From positions 868,001 through 932,000 of the forward strand of contig OY759767.1 of the NCBI GenBank assembly GCA_963662705.2: a stretch of DNA of 64,000 nucleotides, given 5' to 3'. Source of the stretch: JAPPHA01 sp963662705. GTDB lineage: Bacteria; Pseudomonadota; Alphaproteobacteria; Rhodobacterales; Rhodobacteraceae. The position numbers were made by a program, and so were the translations under genes. Positions 47,851 through 55,641 of this stretch are shown here, piece by piece; positions within the stretch are counted from its first letter, which is position 1, and the number at the start of each line of letters is the position of its first letter. The notes below the pieces were generated by a model. It did not search any database. It worked only from the letters and a program-made list of their open reading frames with translations, and was not told the DNA's origin.

Positions 47851-48102
47851 TCAGTACGAAAAAAACGACGTACAATCCGTGGCGACCGACAACGCGATGC
47901 TCGTACCAGTTGCGATCACCTCGTGGTTGCCAAACTCGTCAACCACGTGAGTGCCGTCAATGAAGAATGTCCCGAACGCGCGAGTCTCGGTTGGCCGCGC
48001 GATCTCCACACCGACGTCGTTGACCTCCTCGCCGCCTGTGGCGCGGGAAAAGTGCTCCGGCCGGTTGCCCACCGATAGTCTCCGTCCAATCCCCCTCACC
48101 AT
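47851..48102 (-). pseudogene. C-terminal TOBE-like remnant of a sugar ABC transporter ATPase
   Basis: The frame contains VGNRPEHFSRATGGEEVNDVG, then VEIARPTETRAFGTFFIDGTH, and ends near TSIALSVATDCTSFFS. This resembles the C-terminal TOBE_2 region of UgpC/MsmK-type ATPases (IRPEHF...VEPTGSET...V..D....HLF). No Walker or signature motifs are found upstream in any frame, so only the tail survives. It precedes the aldolase on the same strand, as expected if a substrate-specific ABC importer once headed the operon. Recognition is by eye. Confidence 0.5.
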
Positions 48103-48359
48103 TTTCCCGTGTTTGCGCAGCCGACGCCGTTGCAGAGCCGGGCCTTCTAACTCCTGGAGGTCGATCCCGCCAAATTCCTCTCGTGACCAGACCCGTCGGG
48201 GCTGTTACATGTCGAGTCCCGCCTGAATTCATCTATCCCCCTGTCGATAAGGGATTATTCAAAAATCCCGCCATGAAGTCCCGACTAGCCATGTCGACAC
48301 CTTCCGAATGTCGCCAGTGGCCTGCATTACATGATTCGTGCAGCTGTGGCGGTAACGTG

Positions 48360-48644
48360 TTGTACGACATTGACGACATACAGCCGTGACACATCTGGTG
48401 CAGGCAAGGCATAGACTTGCCGACGGTCCAACGTATTTCCGGTCACATAACGTTGTCGATGGTCGCCCGCTACGCGCATCAAAGCGGGTCGCACAATGAA
48501 GCCGCAAAGGATTGGCTGGAAGGGCGTGTAAGCGGCGTACAGGAAGACAACATCCACAAGCTGAAACGCAAAAAACTCGGCTTGATTACACACGAATTAC
48601 ACGCACACTTGAGTGCATCGGTTCATGCGTGCGCCAGGTTGTAG
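48360..48644 (+). pseudogene. Tyrosine recombinase (phage-type integrase), degenerate C-terminal remnant
   Basis: In one frame 48374-48406 reads RHTAVTHLVQA. After a one-base slip the next frame reads GIDLPTVQRISGHITLSMVARYAH, then QSGSHNEAAKDWLEG. Together these are the conserved box II of tyrosine recombinases: the RHT, the GH and the ARYAH region, where the Tyr would be the nucleophile. The N-terminal domain is missing and a stop lies just before. It ends eight bases from the 3' end of tRNA-Phe, the classic place for an integrase and its attachment site. Confidence 0.75.
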
Positions 48645-48651
48645 GTTCCAA

Positions 48652-48727
48652 TGGTGCCCGGGGGCGGAATCGAACCACCGACACGAGGATTTTCAGTCCA
48701 CTGCTCTACCCCTGAGCTACCCGGGCA
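48652..48727 (-). tRNA. tRNA-Phe (GAA)
   Basis: Read on the minus strand, the acceptor arms TGCCCGG/CCGGGCA pair over seven bases, the D arm is GCTCAGGGGTAGAGC, and the anticodon stem GTGGA/TCCTC encloses a loop with anticodon GAA. The T arm is GGTGGTTCGATTCC, and CCA is encoded at 48654-48652. The integrase remnant faces its 3' end. Confidence 0.97.
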
Positions 48728-48942
48728 TGGAAGGGGTCAGGCCAGAATCCGCGCCTTTTAGGTTACACTCCCGATACTGTCTATATCGAATTGGAGCCGA
48801 CGCACATAGCGGTGCCGACAGTGCGGCAAGGCGGCGGGCAAGGCCATCCATTGTTGTCATTTCAAGAATAATCTTTTCACGTAGTCGATCAGGCAACGAT
48901 CAAGGATGGCTCGGTCGTCAAGGCCCGGTTTGAACTCCGGAT

Positions 48943-50055
48943 TCAGGCGCATGTATCCTTCATGAGCTCTTCGATGGCCAACGCATTAAGCGGAAATCTC
49001 TCGCGTTTTCGGTGCAATTCGAAATGGCCAAGCGGGGTCCAGCCCACAGGTGTCGTCTTGACCGGGTCGTCTGAAAACGTGCTGGCGATCGTTTCCTCCA
49101 CCCGCTTGCGGTGGCGTTTCGCCATCGGTGCAAGGTCGATAACGACTTGCCCTCCGAGCCCCCGGAGGCGGAGTTGGCGGGGGAGTTCGCCGATCGCCAA
49201 TAGATTGACGTCAAGCCCCGGCGAGCGGGAAAAGATGTCACCCGTGTTGACATCGACAGCAATCAGCGCCTGCGTCGGCTCGATCACCATGGATGCTCCG
49301 GCGCCATTGCGTTCCCCCGCGCCCGGCGATTTCGGAAAGGAAACCGCGGGGACCAGGACTCGCGAAATCATGTCCCAGATCCCGAGAGTGTCGAAGCTTC
49401 CGCGCTCATCGATGATCCGGTCAGGCGCCGGGATCATCCACTCCGTCATCGCGCGTTCTCTTGCCGCCGGGGCGCGTGCGCGAATGCCAGGATTTCCCCG
49501 GGTTGCATTCTCCAGTATCCGGTTGAATTCGCAGGATTCCCTTGCGAGTTCGTCGGCGACCGTTGCCGGGTCGGCTTCCTGGCACCGTGCCCTGAACGAA
49601 ACCGATGTCGACGAGAGGTCCAGATCAGGAATCGAGGCTGCGATATCTCGAAGACGGGCCAGGTCCGTCCGATCTTCGGTAAGCCGTTCCGAAAACTCGA
49701 TGCCGCGACGCCCCCACTCTAGCACGACATACTTTGCCCTGATCCGGATCCGCGTCGCTACGACCGCTGCCTTTCCATGAACCGGGATCGTCTTGACCTG
49801 AACAGCGAGGCGGTGACCCGGCTGCAGCTTCACGCGCGACTTCAGAAATCCATGCTGTCCCTGGCCGAGGTTCAGAATGAACCCGCCAAGTCCCGCCAAA
49901 TGGCGATCCACCTGTGCTCTGAACACGGCGCCCGGAACCGGAATTGTCGGGTCCGGGTGATCGACCAGGAGATCTTCGATCCGGCCGTTGACGACAAGCG
50001 CTGCGACCGAGCGGGTGTTCGTACGGTCGATGACGATCAGGCGGCCGGTTTTCAT
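48943..50055 (-). CDS. Ribonuclease E/G family protein (short alphaproteobacterial form)
   Basis: The 370 residues show the RNase E/G catalytic domain: an N-terminal S1-like part (FILNLGQGQHGFLK), then ALIAVDVNTGDIF with the first catalytic Asp and LGGQVVIDLAPMAKRHRKRVE with the second. The C-terminal Zn-link and scaffold domains of RNase E are absent. The role is endonucleolytic RNA processing. The ATG overlaps the upstream maf stop as ATGA, which keeps the housekeeping block coupled. Confidence 0.9.
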   Translation of the reverse strand: MKTGRLIVIDRTNTRSVAALVVNGRIEDLLVDHPDPTIPVPGAVFRAQVDRHLAGLGGFILNLGQGQHGFLKSRVKLQPGHRLAVQVKTIPVHGKAAVVATRIRIRAKYVVLEWGRRGIEFSERLTEDRTDLARLRDIAASIPDLDLSSTSVSFRARCQEADPATVADELARESCEFNRILENATRGNPGIRARAPAARERAMTEWMIPAPDRIIDERGSFDTLGIWDMISRVLVPAVSFPKSPGAGERNGAGASMVIEPTQALIAVDVNTGDIFSRSPGLDVNLLAIGELPRQLRLRGLGGQVVIDLAPMAKRHRKRVEETIASTFSDDPVKTTPVGWTPLGHFELHRKRERFPLNALAIEELMKDTCA

Positions 50056-50630
50056 TCAGACAACATCTGCCGCGCCAGGACGGGATATCCGTGGCCGCCG
50101 AGCAGGATGGCAGTTTCGGCGAGGGGCAAGCCGACGATGTTCGAATAGGAACCATTGATCCGCCGGGCGAAGACCGCCGCGAAGCCTTGTATGGCGTACG
50201 CTCCAGCCTTGTCTCTCCATTCTCCCGAACGAATGTAGGCATCACGCTCGGCATCGGAGATGACCTTCATGACGACAACTGTCTCGACCAGTCGCTGACT
50301 GCTGCTCGTGGCTGAACGAACGACGACGCCGGTGATGACACGGTGTCGGCGCCCCGAGAGCAGTTTCAGGAAATCCCGGGCCTGAATGGCGTCGTTTGGC
50401 TTGCCAAGGATCCGACGACCAACTGCGACAACGGTGTCGGCGGTTAGTATCAGTTCTCCGGCGCCGGGGACGAGCGCTTCCGACTTTTCCCGGGAGAGGC
50501 GCCGCGCGAGCTGGCGTGGGAGTTCTCGCCTATGTGCCGCCTCGTCGATCGCGACCGGTTGTACCCTGTCCGGGACCACACCGATCTGTGCCAGGAGTTC
50601 TAACCGGCGCGGGCTTGCGGAACCGAGAAT
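50052..50630 (-). CDS. maf: Maf family nucleotide pyrophosphatase, non-canonical start
   Basis: The essential N-terminal motif is encoded in frame as ILGSASPRRLELLAQIG, followed by TADTVVAVGRRILGKP and YAIQGFAAVFARRINGSYSNIVGLPL, so the protein is complete. Yet between the in-frame stop at 50687 and this motif there is no ATG, GTG, TTG or CTG. The first canonical start (GTG 50579) would remove SASPRR. I give the ATT at 50630 as the provisional start. ATC at 50666, with AAGGG upstream and overlapping the infA end, is the alternative. Maf hydrolyses non-standard or certain canonical NTPs. Confidence 0.82.
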   Translation of the reverse strand: MLGSASPRRLELLAQIGVVPDRVQPVAIDEAAHRRELPRQLARRLSREKSEALVPGAGELILTADTVVAVGRRILGKPNDAIQARDFLKLLSGRRHRVITGVVVRSATSSSQRLVETVVVMKVISDAERDAYIRSGEWRDKAGAYAIQGFAAVFARRINGSYSNIVGLPLAETAILLGGHGYPVLARQMLSE

Positions 50631-50652
50631 GAGGCGGGGAGGGGCGGCGAAG

Positions 50653-50871
50653 CTATTTGTAGCGATAGTTGATTCGCCCTTTCGTCAAGTCGTAGGTCGT
50701 CATCTCGACCTTGACCCTGTCGCCGGCGAGAACCCGGATGCGGCTCTTGCGCATCTTGCCGGCAGTATGAGCAATGATTTCGTGGTCATTCTCCAGCTTG
50801 ACCCGAAACGTCGCATTCGGAAGAACGTCTATGACAACACCATCGAATTCGAGAAGTTCTTCCTTCGCCAT
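50653..50871 (-). CDS. infA: Translation initiation factor IF-1
   Basis: From the ATG at 50871 (MAKEELLEFDGVVIDVLPN) the protein has 72 residues, the standard length. It is a single S1/OB fold, with HEIIAHTAGKMRKSRIRVLAGD and the C-terminal TKGRINYRYK. IF-1 binds the 30S A site during initiation. It lies just ahead of maf, the usual alphaproteobacterial arrangement. Confidence 0.98.
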   Translation of the reverse strand: MAKEELLEFDGVVIDVLPNATFRVKLENDHEIIAHTAGKMRKSRIRVLAGDRVKVEMTTYDLTKGRINYRYK

Positions 50872-51218
50872 ACCAAATCCGCCTGCCTGGGTCGAACGGA
50901 AGCCAATGTTGCTTCGAAGGACGCTCAATGTACCGATTTGTCATGCATTTCAAGTCGAAAGTCGCGTCGTGGCATGCCCGAGAAGCCGTCTCCACGCTTT
51001 GACGTCCGATGGACGGGACCAGAGATGGCAAGGCGATGATGCATAGTCCTCCGGGGTCAACAGGGATTTGCAAAAGGTAGAGCCAGTTCGTGCGTACATG
51101 GCTCGATCCGCGGGGCGCAGCCAAAGGGAAGCGGACAATGAAATCGCCACTTCCGACTTGTGTCGTGGCGCCATGACTGAATTGCCGACTCCGGAATGGC
51201 TGGGGACGGCGCATGAAA
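50872..51218. other. Spacer upstream of infA, no gene seen
   Basis: These 347 bases between the phosphatase stop and the infA start are the longest gap in the otherwise overlapping housekeeping block. No frame here is convincing. A separate infA promoter is likely. Confidence 0.4.
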
Positions 51219-51671
51219 CTACCCGTCAGGCGGAAACCTCTCCAGAATCTTCTCTTTGATCTGGTCACGGACCTGCCGGTAGGATTCCAGTTTTGCCTCC
51301 CGGCTCTCTCCAAGACCGACCGGGTCCATGGTCGGCCAGTATTCAACCTCGAACGACAGGTACCGCGTGTACTCGAGCGCGCGGCGAAGCGAGGCGGGAG
51401 ACAGTGCCACGACCAGGTCATAGCTCCCCAGATCGTCGCCCCAGTCTTCGAAGTCGTCGAATGACCGGGTCTTGTGACGATGGAGTTCAACGCCGATTTC
51501 CCGGCAAACGGCTATGGCAAAGCCGTCAATCTCGGAACCTCCGCGAACGCCGACAGACTGGACAAAGATCTTCGTGCCATGTTGCTGCTTGAGCAATCCC
51601 TCGGCCATTGGTGAACGAATGGTATTGTGGTCGCAACAGAAGAGGACTGATGACGGCAGAAGCGATGGCAT
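51219..51671 (-). CDS. Low-molecular-weight protein-tyrosine phosphatase family protein
   Basis: The 150 residues have the P-loop CX5R in LFCCDHNTIRSPMAEGLL near residue 12 and a late DP motif in YWPTMDPVGLGESRE supplying the general acid. The CDHNTIRS loop departs from the usual CxGNxCRS and is a variant seen in some alphaproteobacteria. The gene lies between UPF0262 and infA, a conserved position. Whether it dephosphorylates tyrosine or acts like an arsenate reductase is not known. Confidence 0.88.
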   Translation of the reverse strand: MPSLLPSSVLFCCDHNTIRSPMAEGLLKQQHGTKIFVQSVGVRGGSEIDGFAIAVCREIGVELHRHKTRSFDDFEDWGDDLGSYDLVVALSPASLRRALEYTRYLSFEVEYWPTMDPVGLGESREAKLESYRQVRDQIKEKILERFPPDG

Positions 51672-51680
51672 GCTCCACGC

Positions 51681-52169
51681 CTAACCGTAGAAATGAAGAA
51701 CGCAAACGAGCGTGAACAGGCGCCGTGCCGTCACGAGATCGGTTTCAATCTTCCCGGAGAGGCGGTCTATCAGCAGGTTCGCACCTTCGTTGTGCATGGC
51801 GCGCCGCCCGTGATCGATCGCTTCGATCTGGCCAGTCGGCAATCTCTTGACCGCGTCAAAATACGCCTGGCAGATCCGGAAATAGTCCTTGATCAGTTGA
51901 CGGAATGGCGACAGGGCCAGGTGAAACGACGTAATCGGGCGGCGATCTTCGGTTTTGACATCGAAGATCAGCCGTCCGTCCTTGACGGAAATGTCCAGGT
52001 GATACGGACCGGCGGGCGGCGACTGCCCCTTTCTCGCGACCAGCTTGAAACGGTTTTCCTCGATGAGATCGAAAATCGCGACCTCGCGCTCCTGCGTGAC
52101 TTCGGGTGTCGGCGCAGGCAGGCCGGAATCGTCCAGGGTCAAACTGCCGATTCGGGACAGATCAGTCAT
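51681..52169 (-). CDS. UPF0262 family protein
   Basis: The ATG at 52169 (MTDLSRIGSLTLDDSG) has GGAAAG directly upstream and overlaps the end of hisD by eight bases; 162 residues. REVAIFDLIEENRFKLVARKGQSP and the AIDHGRRAMHNEGANLLIDRL segment are characteristic of UPF0262, a family of unknown function restricted mainly to Alphaproteobacteria and found behind hisD. Confidence 0.92.
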   Translation of the reverse strand: MTDLSRIGSLTLDDSGLPAPTPEVTQEREVAIFDLIEENRFKLVARKGQSPPAGPYHLDISVKDGRLIFDVKTEDRRPITSFHLALSPFRQLIKDYFRICQAYFDAVKRLPTGQIEAIDHGRRAMHNEGANLLIDRLSGKIETDLVTARRLFTLVCVLHFYG

Positions 52170-53475
52170 TTCTTTCCGATCGGATGCGATCCAGCCGCGT
52201 TCGAACGCTTTGTTCGTGCGCGGGGAGCGATTCACGATTGGCAAGTATCATTGCCGTGGGGCCGATTCTTTCGAGTGCGCCGGGCGTCATCTGCATGATG
52301 GTTGTTCGTTTCATGAATTCGATGACGGAAAGACCGGAACTGAAGCGTGCGTTTCCGGATGTGGGCAGGACATGATTTGGACCCGCAACGTAGTCTCCAA
52401 TTGCTTCCGGCGTCCAGCGCCCGAGGAACAACGCGCCGGCATTGCGGATGTTTTCGGCCACGAGCTCCGGCTCCGATGTCATGACCGACAGATGTTCCGG
52501 TGCGATCCGATTTGAGAGTTCCGCTGCTTCGGCGAGGTCACGCACGACGATCACCGCACCATTCCGCTGCCAGCTTTTTGCAGCGACTCGTTGTCTGGCA
52601 AGAGTTTCGAGCTGGTTTTCGATCGCGTTGACGACTGAATCGGCAAACGCCCGGTCCGGTGTCACGAGGATTGCCCGGGCATATTCGTCATGCTCGGCCT
52701 GACTCAACAGATCGATGGCGACCCAGTCCGGATCATTTTCGTGGTCGGCAATGATCAGGATTTCCGTCGGACCGGCGATCAGGTCGATCCCGGTCGTTCC
52801 GAATACCTGGCGTTTCGCGTTTGCCACGTAGGCATTCCCTGGTCCGACAATCTTGTCGACAGGTCGAATTGTCTCCGTGCCGAAGGCAAGCGCGGCGATG
52901 GCTTGAGCACCGCCGATCTTGAAGATCGAATCGATTCCGCAGAGGCTTGCGGCGTAAAGAACGAGCGGATTGAGTTCGCCGCCCGGAACCGGTGCCGCCA
53001 TGACGATCTCGTCAACGCCAGCGACAAGCGCGGGAACCACGTTCATCAATACAGATGACGGATAGGAGGCAGTGCCGCCTGGAACGTACACACCCACGCT
53101 TTCGATGGCAGTCCATTTCCATCCGATTTCCGCCCCGGCCTCGTCGGTCCATCGCGTGTCTTCTGGCAACTGGCGTTGATGGAACGCCCTGATGCGTTCG
53201 AAGGCAAGTTTTAGCGCTTTCTTCTCTTTGCTTGATACGCGTGCTGCCGCCGCCTCGATCTCGTCTTGCCGGAAGGCCAAGGTCCCGGACGTCAGGTTCA
53301 GGCTGTCGAAACGCGCGGTCAGGTCGAACAGCGCATCGTCACCTTCTTGCCGTATCGCCCGGATGATTGAAGCCACGGCCTCCGAAACCGCCTCGTCGGT
53401 TTCCCGTGCGCGGTCGAGAAAGTTCTTGAATTCCCTGGCAAACGCGGAATCCCTTGTGTCGAGAACAGTCGGCAT
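52162..53475 (-). CDS. hisD: Histidinol dehydrogenase
   Basis: The ATG at 53475 overlaps the DUF2948 stop (TGATG); 437 residues. Signatures are VYVPGGTASYPSSVLMN, KIVGPGNAYVANAKRQVFG, and the zinc and catalytic segment LLSQAEHDEYARAILV, followed by IAPEHLSVMT with the catalytic Glu-His. The enzyme makes L-histidine from L-histidinol in two NAD-dependent oxidations. Other his genes are not adjacent, as is common in this class. Confidence 0.98.
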   Translation of the reverse strand: MPTVLDTRDSAFAREFKNFLDRARETDEAVSEAVASIIRAIRQEGDDALFDLTARFDSLNLTSGTLAFRQDEIEAAAARVSSKEKKALKLAFERIRAFHQRQLPEDTRWTDEAGAEIGWKWTAIESVGVYVPGGTASYPSSVLMNVVPALVAGVDEIVMAAPVPGGELNPLVLYAASLCGIDSIFKIGGAQAIAALAFGTETIRPVDKIVGPGNAYVANAKRQVFGTTGIDLIAGPTEILIIADHENDPDWVAIDLLSQAEHDEYARAILVTPDRAFADSVVNAIENQLETLARQRVAAKSWQRNGAVIVVRDLAEAAELSNRIAPEHLSVMTSEPELVAENIRNAGALFLGRWTPEAIGDYVAGPNHVLPTSGNARFSSGLSVIEFMKRTTIMQMTPGALERIGPTAMILANRESLPAHEQSVRTRLDRIRSERND

Positions 53476-53957
53476 CACGCGTCGTGAAAAGGAACAGATC
53501 CCGACGGAGCCACGTAAGGTCGCGTGACGTCCTTGAAAATCATGTCCAGGCACTCGACTTCCAGCCGAAGCGTTGCGCCGCCGGCCAGGCGAAACTGGAG
53601 ATACCCACCGGGCGATGCGGCAGGTTCGAACGTGAGCGACAGGACGCACAGGATGTCGCCGGCTTCCGGCTGGCTGATTCCGCGGAACGAGACACCGAGC
53701 ACGCTGTTGATGACAAGAAGGCTTCGGACCCTCTCGGGCTCTCTTTTCGTCTCGACCCCAAAGTTCCCGGCTTCCCAGCGAAAACGGTTTGCCAGTATGA
53801 CAAATCGTCGCCGTCCCTTGTGCCACTCCATGTCGGGGCCTGACACCACCGCGTCCTGGAGCAGCGCCGATGCAACCGCGAGGTCCTCATCGTCAATGAT
53901 CTCGAGGTTGAGCGCTTGCCCTCTTTGACTTTCCGGTGCCTCTGGATTCCTGTTCAT
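53475..53957 (-). CDS. DUF2948 family protein
   Basis: The ATG at 53957 overlaps the murA stop as ATGA and the stop overlaps the hisD start; 160 residues. LNLEIIDDEDLAVASALLQDAVV and MEWHKGRRRFVILANRFRWE are typical of DUF2948, an alphaproteobacterial family of unknown function nearly always between murA and hisD. Confidence 0.93.
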   Translation of the reverse strand: MNRNPEAPESQRGQALNLEIIDDEDLAVASALLQDAVVSGPDMEWHKGRRRFVILANRFRWEAGNFGVETKREPERVRSLLVINSVLGVSFRGISQPEAGDILCVLSLTFEPAASPGGYLQFRLAGGATLRLEVECLDMIFKDVTRPYVAPSGSVPFHDA

Positions 53958-55219
53958 CCGGTCATCCGGTCGATGATCGCTCCGCATGCGGAGAGCTTTT
54001 CCTCGACCCGTTCATAACCCCGATCGAGGTGGTAGACGCGTGAAATGATTGTTTCCCCCTTGGCCGCCAGCCCGGCGAGGATGAGCGAGACTGACGCGCG
54101 CAGATCGGTTGCCATCACAGGGGCTCCCTTGAGATACGGGACTCCCGTGACAGTTGCCGTACCTCCGCGGACATCAATCCGGGCGCCCATTCGGCGAAGT
54201 TCCTGCGCGTGCATGAAACGGTTTTCGAAAATCGTTTCCGTCAGGACCGACGTGTCATCCGCCGTTGTGAGAAGCGCCATCATCTGGGCCTGAAGATCGG
54301 TCGGGAATCCGGGGTAGGGCTCGGTGACAACGTTGACTGCGCGAATCCGGCCGTTCGTCCTGGAAACCCGTAATCCGCGAGCGGTGTCTTCAATTTCGAC
54401 ACCGGCATTCTCCAGCGTCAAGCAGACACTTTCCAGCAGGTCGCGCCTCCCCCCGAGCAGTTCGACATCACCCCCCGTGATCGCAGGGGCGAGCATGTAG
54501 GTTCCCATCTCGATGCGGTCAGCAACGATCCGGTGCCGGGTCCCGTGCATTCGTTCGACGCCTTCGACGACGATTTCCGGAGTTCCGTCACCGGATATGT
54601 TTGCGCCCATCTTTCGAAGGCACGTGGCCAGATCAACAATTTCCGGCTCGAGGGCGGCATTGCGCAGCACGGTCGTTCCCCGGGCCAGAGTTGCCGCCAG
54701 CAGCATGTTTTCCGTTGCGCCGACCGAAACGAACGGAAAGGTGAAGGGGGCGCCCGTCAAGCCACGTGCGGCGGTTGCGTGAATGTACCCGTTTTTCAGC
54801 TCAAGCGTTGCTCCGAGTGCTTCAAGACCTTTCAGGTGGAGGTCGACCGGCCTCGCACCGATCGCGCATCCTCCGGGCAAGGACACGGTCGCGGATCCGG
54901 TTCTTGCGAGCAACGGCCCAAGGACCAGGACCGACGCCCTCATTTTTCTGACGATGTCGTAATGGGCCTTATGCGACACGATGTCCGCTGCGTGCAGCGA
55001 AAGTGTCAGGCCACTGTCCGCCAAGGCGACGTCGACGCCGAGGGACTCGAGCAGGACGGCCATGGTTGCGATGTCGGAAAGCCTCGGGGCGTTGTCGAGA
55101 ACCAGCGGTTCCTCTGCGAGCAGGGACGCCGGCATCAGGGCCAGGCACGCATTCTTGGCTCCGGCGATCGGAACCGACCCCTTGAGTGGACCGTTCCCCC
55201 GGATTCTGATGGAGTCCAT
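53954..55219 (-). CDS. murA: UDP-N-acetylglucosamine 1-carboxyvinyltransferase
   Basis: The 421 residues form the usual six-fold repeated domain structure. Visible motifs are PIAGAKNACLALMPASLL near the start, LPGGCAIGARPVDLHLKG with the catalytic-loop Cys, EPYPGFPTDLQAQMMALLT, and RVYHLDRGYERVEEKL at the end. It transfers enolpyruvate to UDP-GlcNAc in the first step of peptidoglycan synthesis and is the fosfomycin target. It is preceded four bases upstream by a 59-residue gene. Confidence 0.98.
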   Translation of the reverse strand: MDSIRIRGNGPLKGSVPIAGAKNACLALMPASLLAEEPLVLDNAPRLSDIATMAVLLESLGVDVALADSGLTLSLHAADIVSHKAHYDIVRKMRASVLVLGPLLARTGSATVSLPGGCAIGARPVDLHLKGLEALGATLELKNGYIHATAARGLTGAPFTFPFVSVGATENMLLAATLARGTTVLRNAALEPEIVDLATCLRKMGANISGDGTPEIVVEGVERMHGTRHRIVADRIEMGTYMLAPAITGGDVELLGGRRDLLESVCLTLENAGVEIEDTARGLRVSRTNGRIRAVNVVTEPYPGFPTDLQAQMMALLTTADDTSVLTETIFENRFMHAQELRRMGARIDVRGGTATVTGVPYLKGAPVMATDLRASVSLILAGLAAKGETIISRVYHLDRGYERVEEKLSACGAIIDRMTG

Positions 55220-55223
55220 TTGG

Positions 55224-55403
55224 TCAGGTTCCCTTGCTGCTCGACCGGTTCTTGTTCGCCTTGTTGTTTTCCAGCCGTTCCCGGCGCCTCTTTTGATCCT
55301 TGCGTCGCTTCAGGTTTTCCCGAAGTGCTTGCCGCAGTCTTTCCTGTCTCGACGTCTTTCTCCCGATGTCGATCTTCGCGCCATTACCGGTTAGGTCATT
55401 CAT
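55224..55403 (-). CDS. Small basic protein upstream of murA, 59 residues
   Basis: The ATG at 55403 (MNDLTGNGAKIDIGRK) leads to a highly charged helix, RQERLRQALRENLKRRK followed by RRRERLENNKANKN. The stop lies four bases before the murA start. Very basic short proteins of this shape occur in front of murA in other alphaproteobacteria. It is too short for the usual search cut-offs but its position and composition make it credible. The function is unknown. Confidence 0.65.
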   Translation of the reverse strand: MNDLTGNGAKIDIGRKTSRQERLRQALRENLKRRKDQKRRRERLENNKANKNRSSSKGT

Positions 55404-55441
55404 TTTGGCGTTCCTAAACCAGTGACTTTGTCCCGTCCAGA

Positions 55442-55470
55442 TTGTGCTTGCCTCAAGTCGGGGTTACGCT
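55442..55470 (+). promoter_or_regulatory. Probable promoter of tRNA-Thr
   Basis: TTGTGC (55442-55447) and TACGCT (55465-55470) are separated by 17 bases and end 17 bases before the mature tRNA. This is a reasonable sigma-70 match for a stable-RNA gene. Confidence 0.4.
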
Positions 55471-55487
55471 AAACAACTGCTGGTCAA

Positions 55488-55562
55488 GCTGCCGTAGCTC
55501 AGGGGCAGAGCACTCCCTTGGTAAGGGAGAGGTCGAGAGTTCAAATCTCTCCGGCAGCACCA
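55488..55562 (+). tRNA. tRNA-Thr (GGT)
   Basis: The acceptor GCTGCCG pairs with CGGCAGC, the D arm is GCTCAGGGGCAGAGC, and the anticodon stem CTCCC/GGGAG holds the loop TTGGTAA with anticodon GGT. The T arm is GAGAGTTCAAATCTCTC and CCA is encoded. The duplicated reductase fragment begins about 100 bases beyond its 3' end. Confidence 0.97.
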
Positions 55563-55610
55563 ATAAAATCAATGACTTAATGTAAAATCACTGCCTGAGA
55601 ATCCGGGTTA

Positions 55611-55632
55611 TTTCTGTGCAACTGCACAGAAA
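55611..55632. repeat. Perfect 10-base inverted repeat
   Basis: TTTCTGTGCA, two bases, then TGCACAGAAA. It lies between tRNA-Thr and the 3' end of the truncated reductase gene. It could be an operator, a short bidirectional terminator (A/T outer ends) or a recombination relic. Confidence 0.5.
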
Positions 55633-55641
55633 CGATTCAAT

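Noticed and set aside
50786..51490. 234-codon minus-strand frame across infA and the phosphatase gene
   Set aside because: It is out of frame with two well-supported genes and looks like a shadow.
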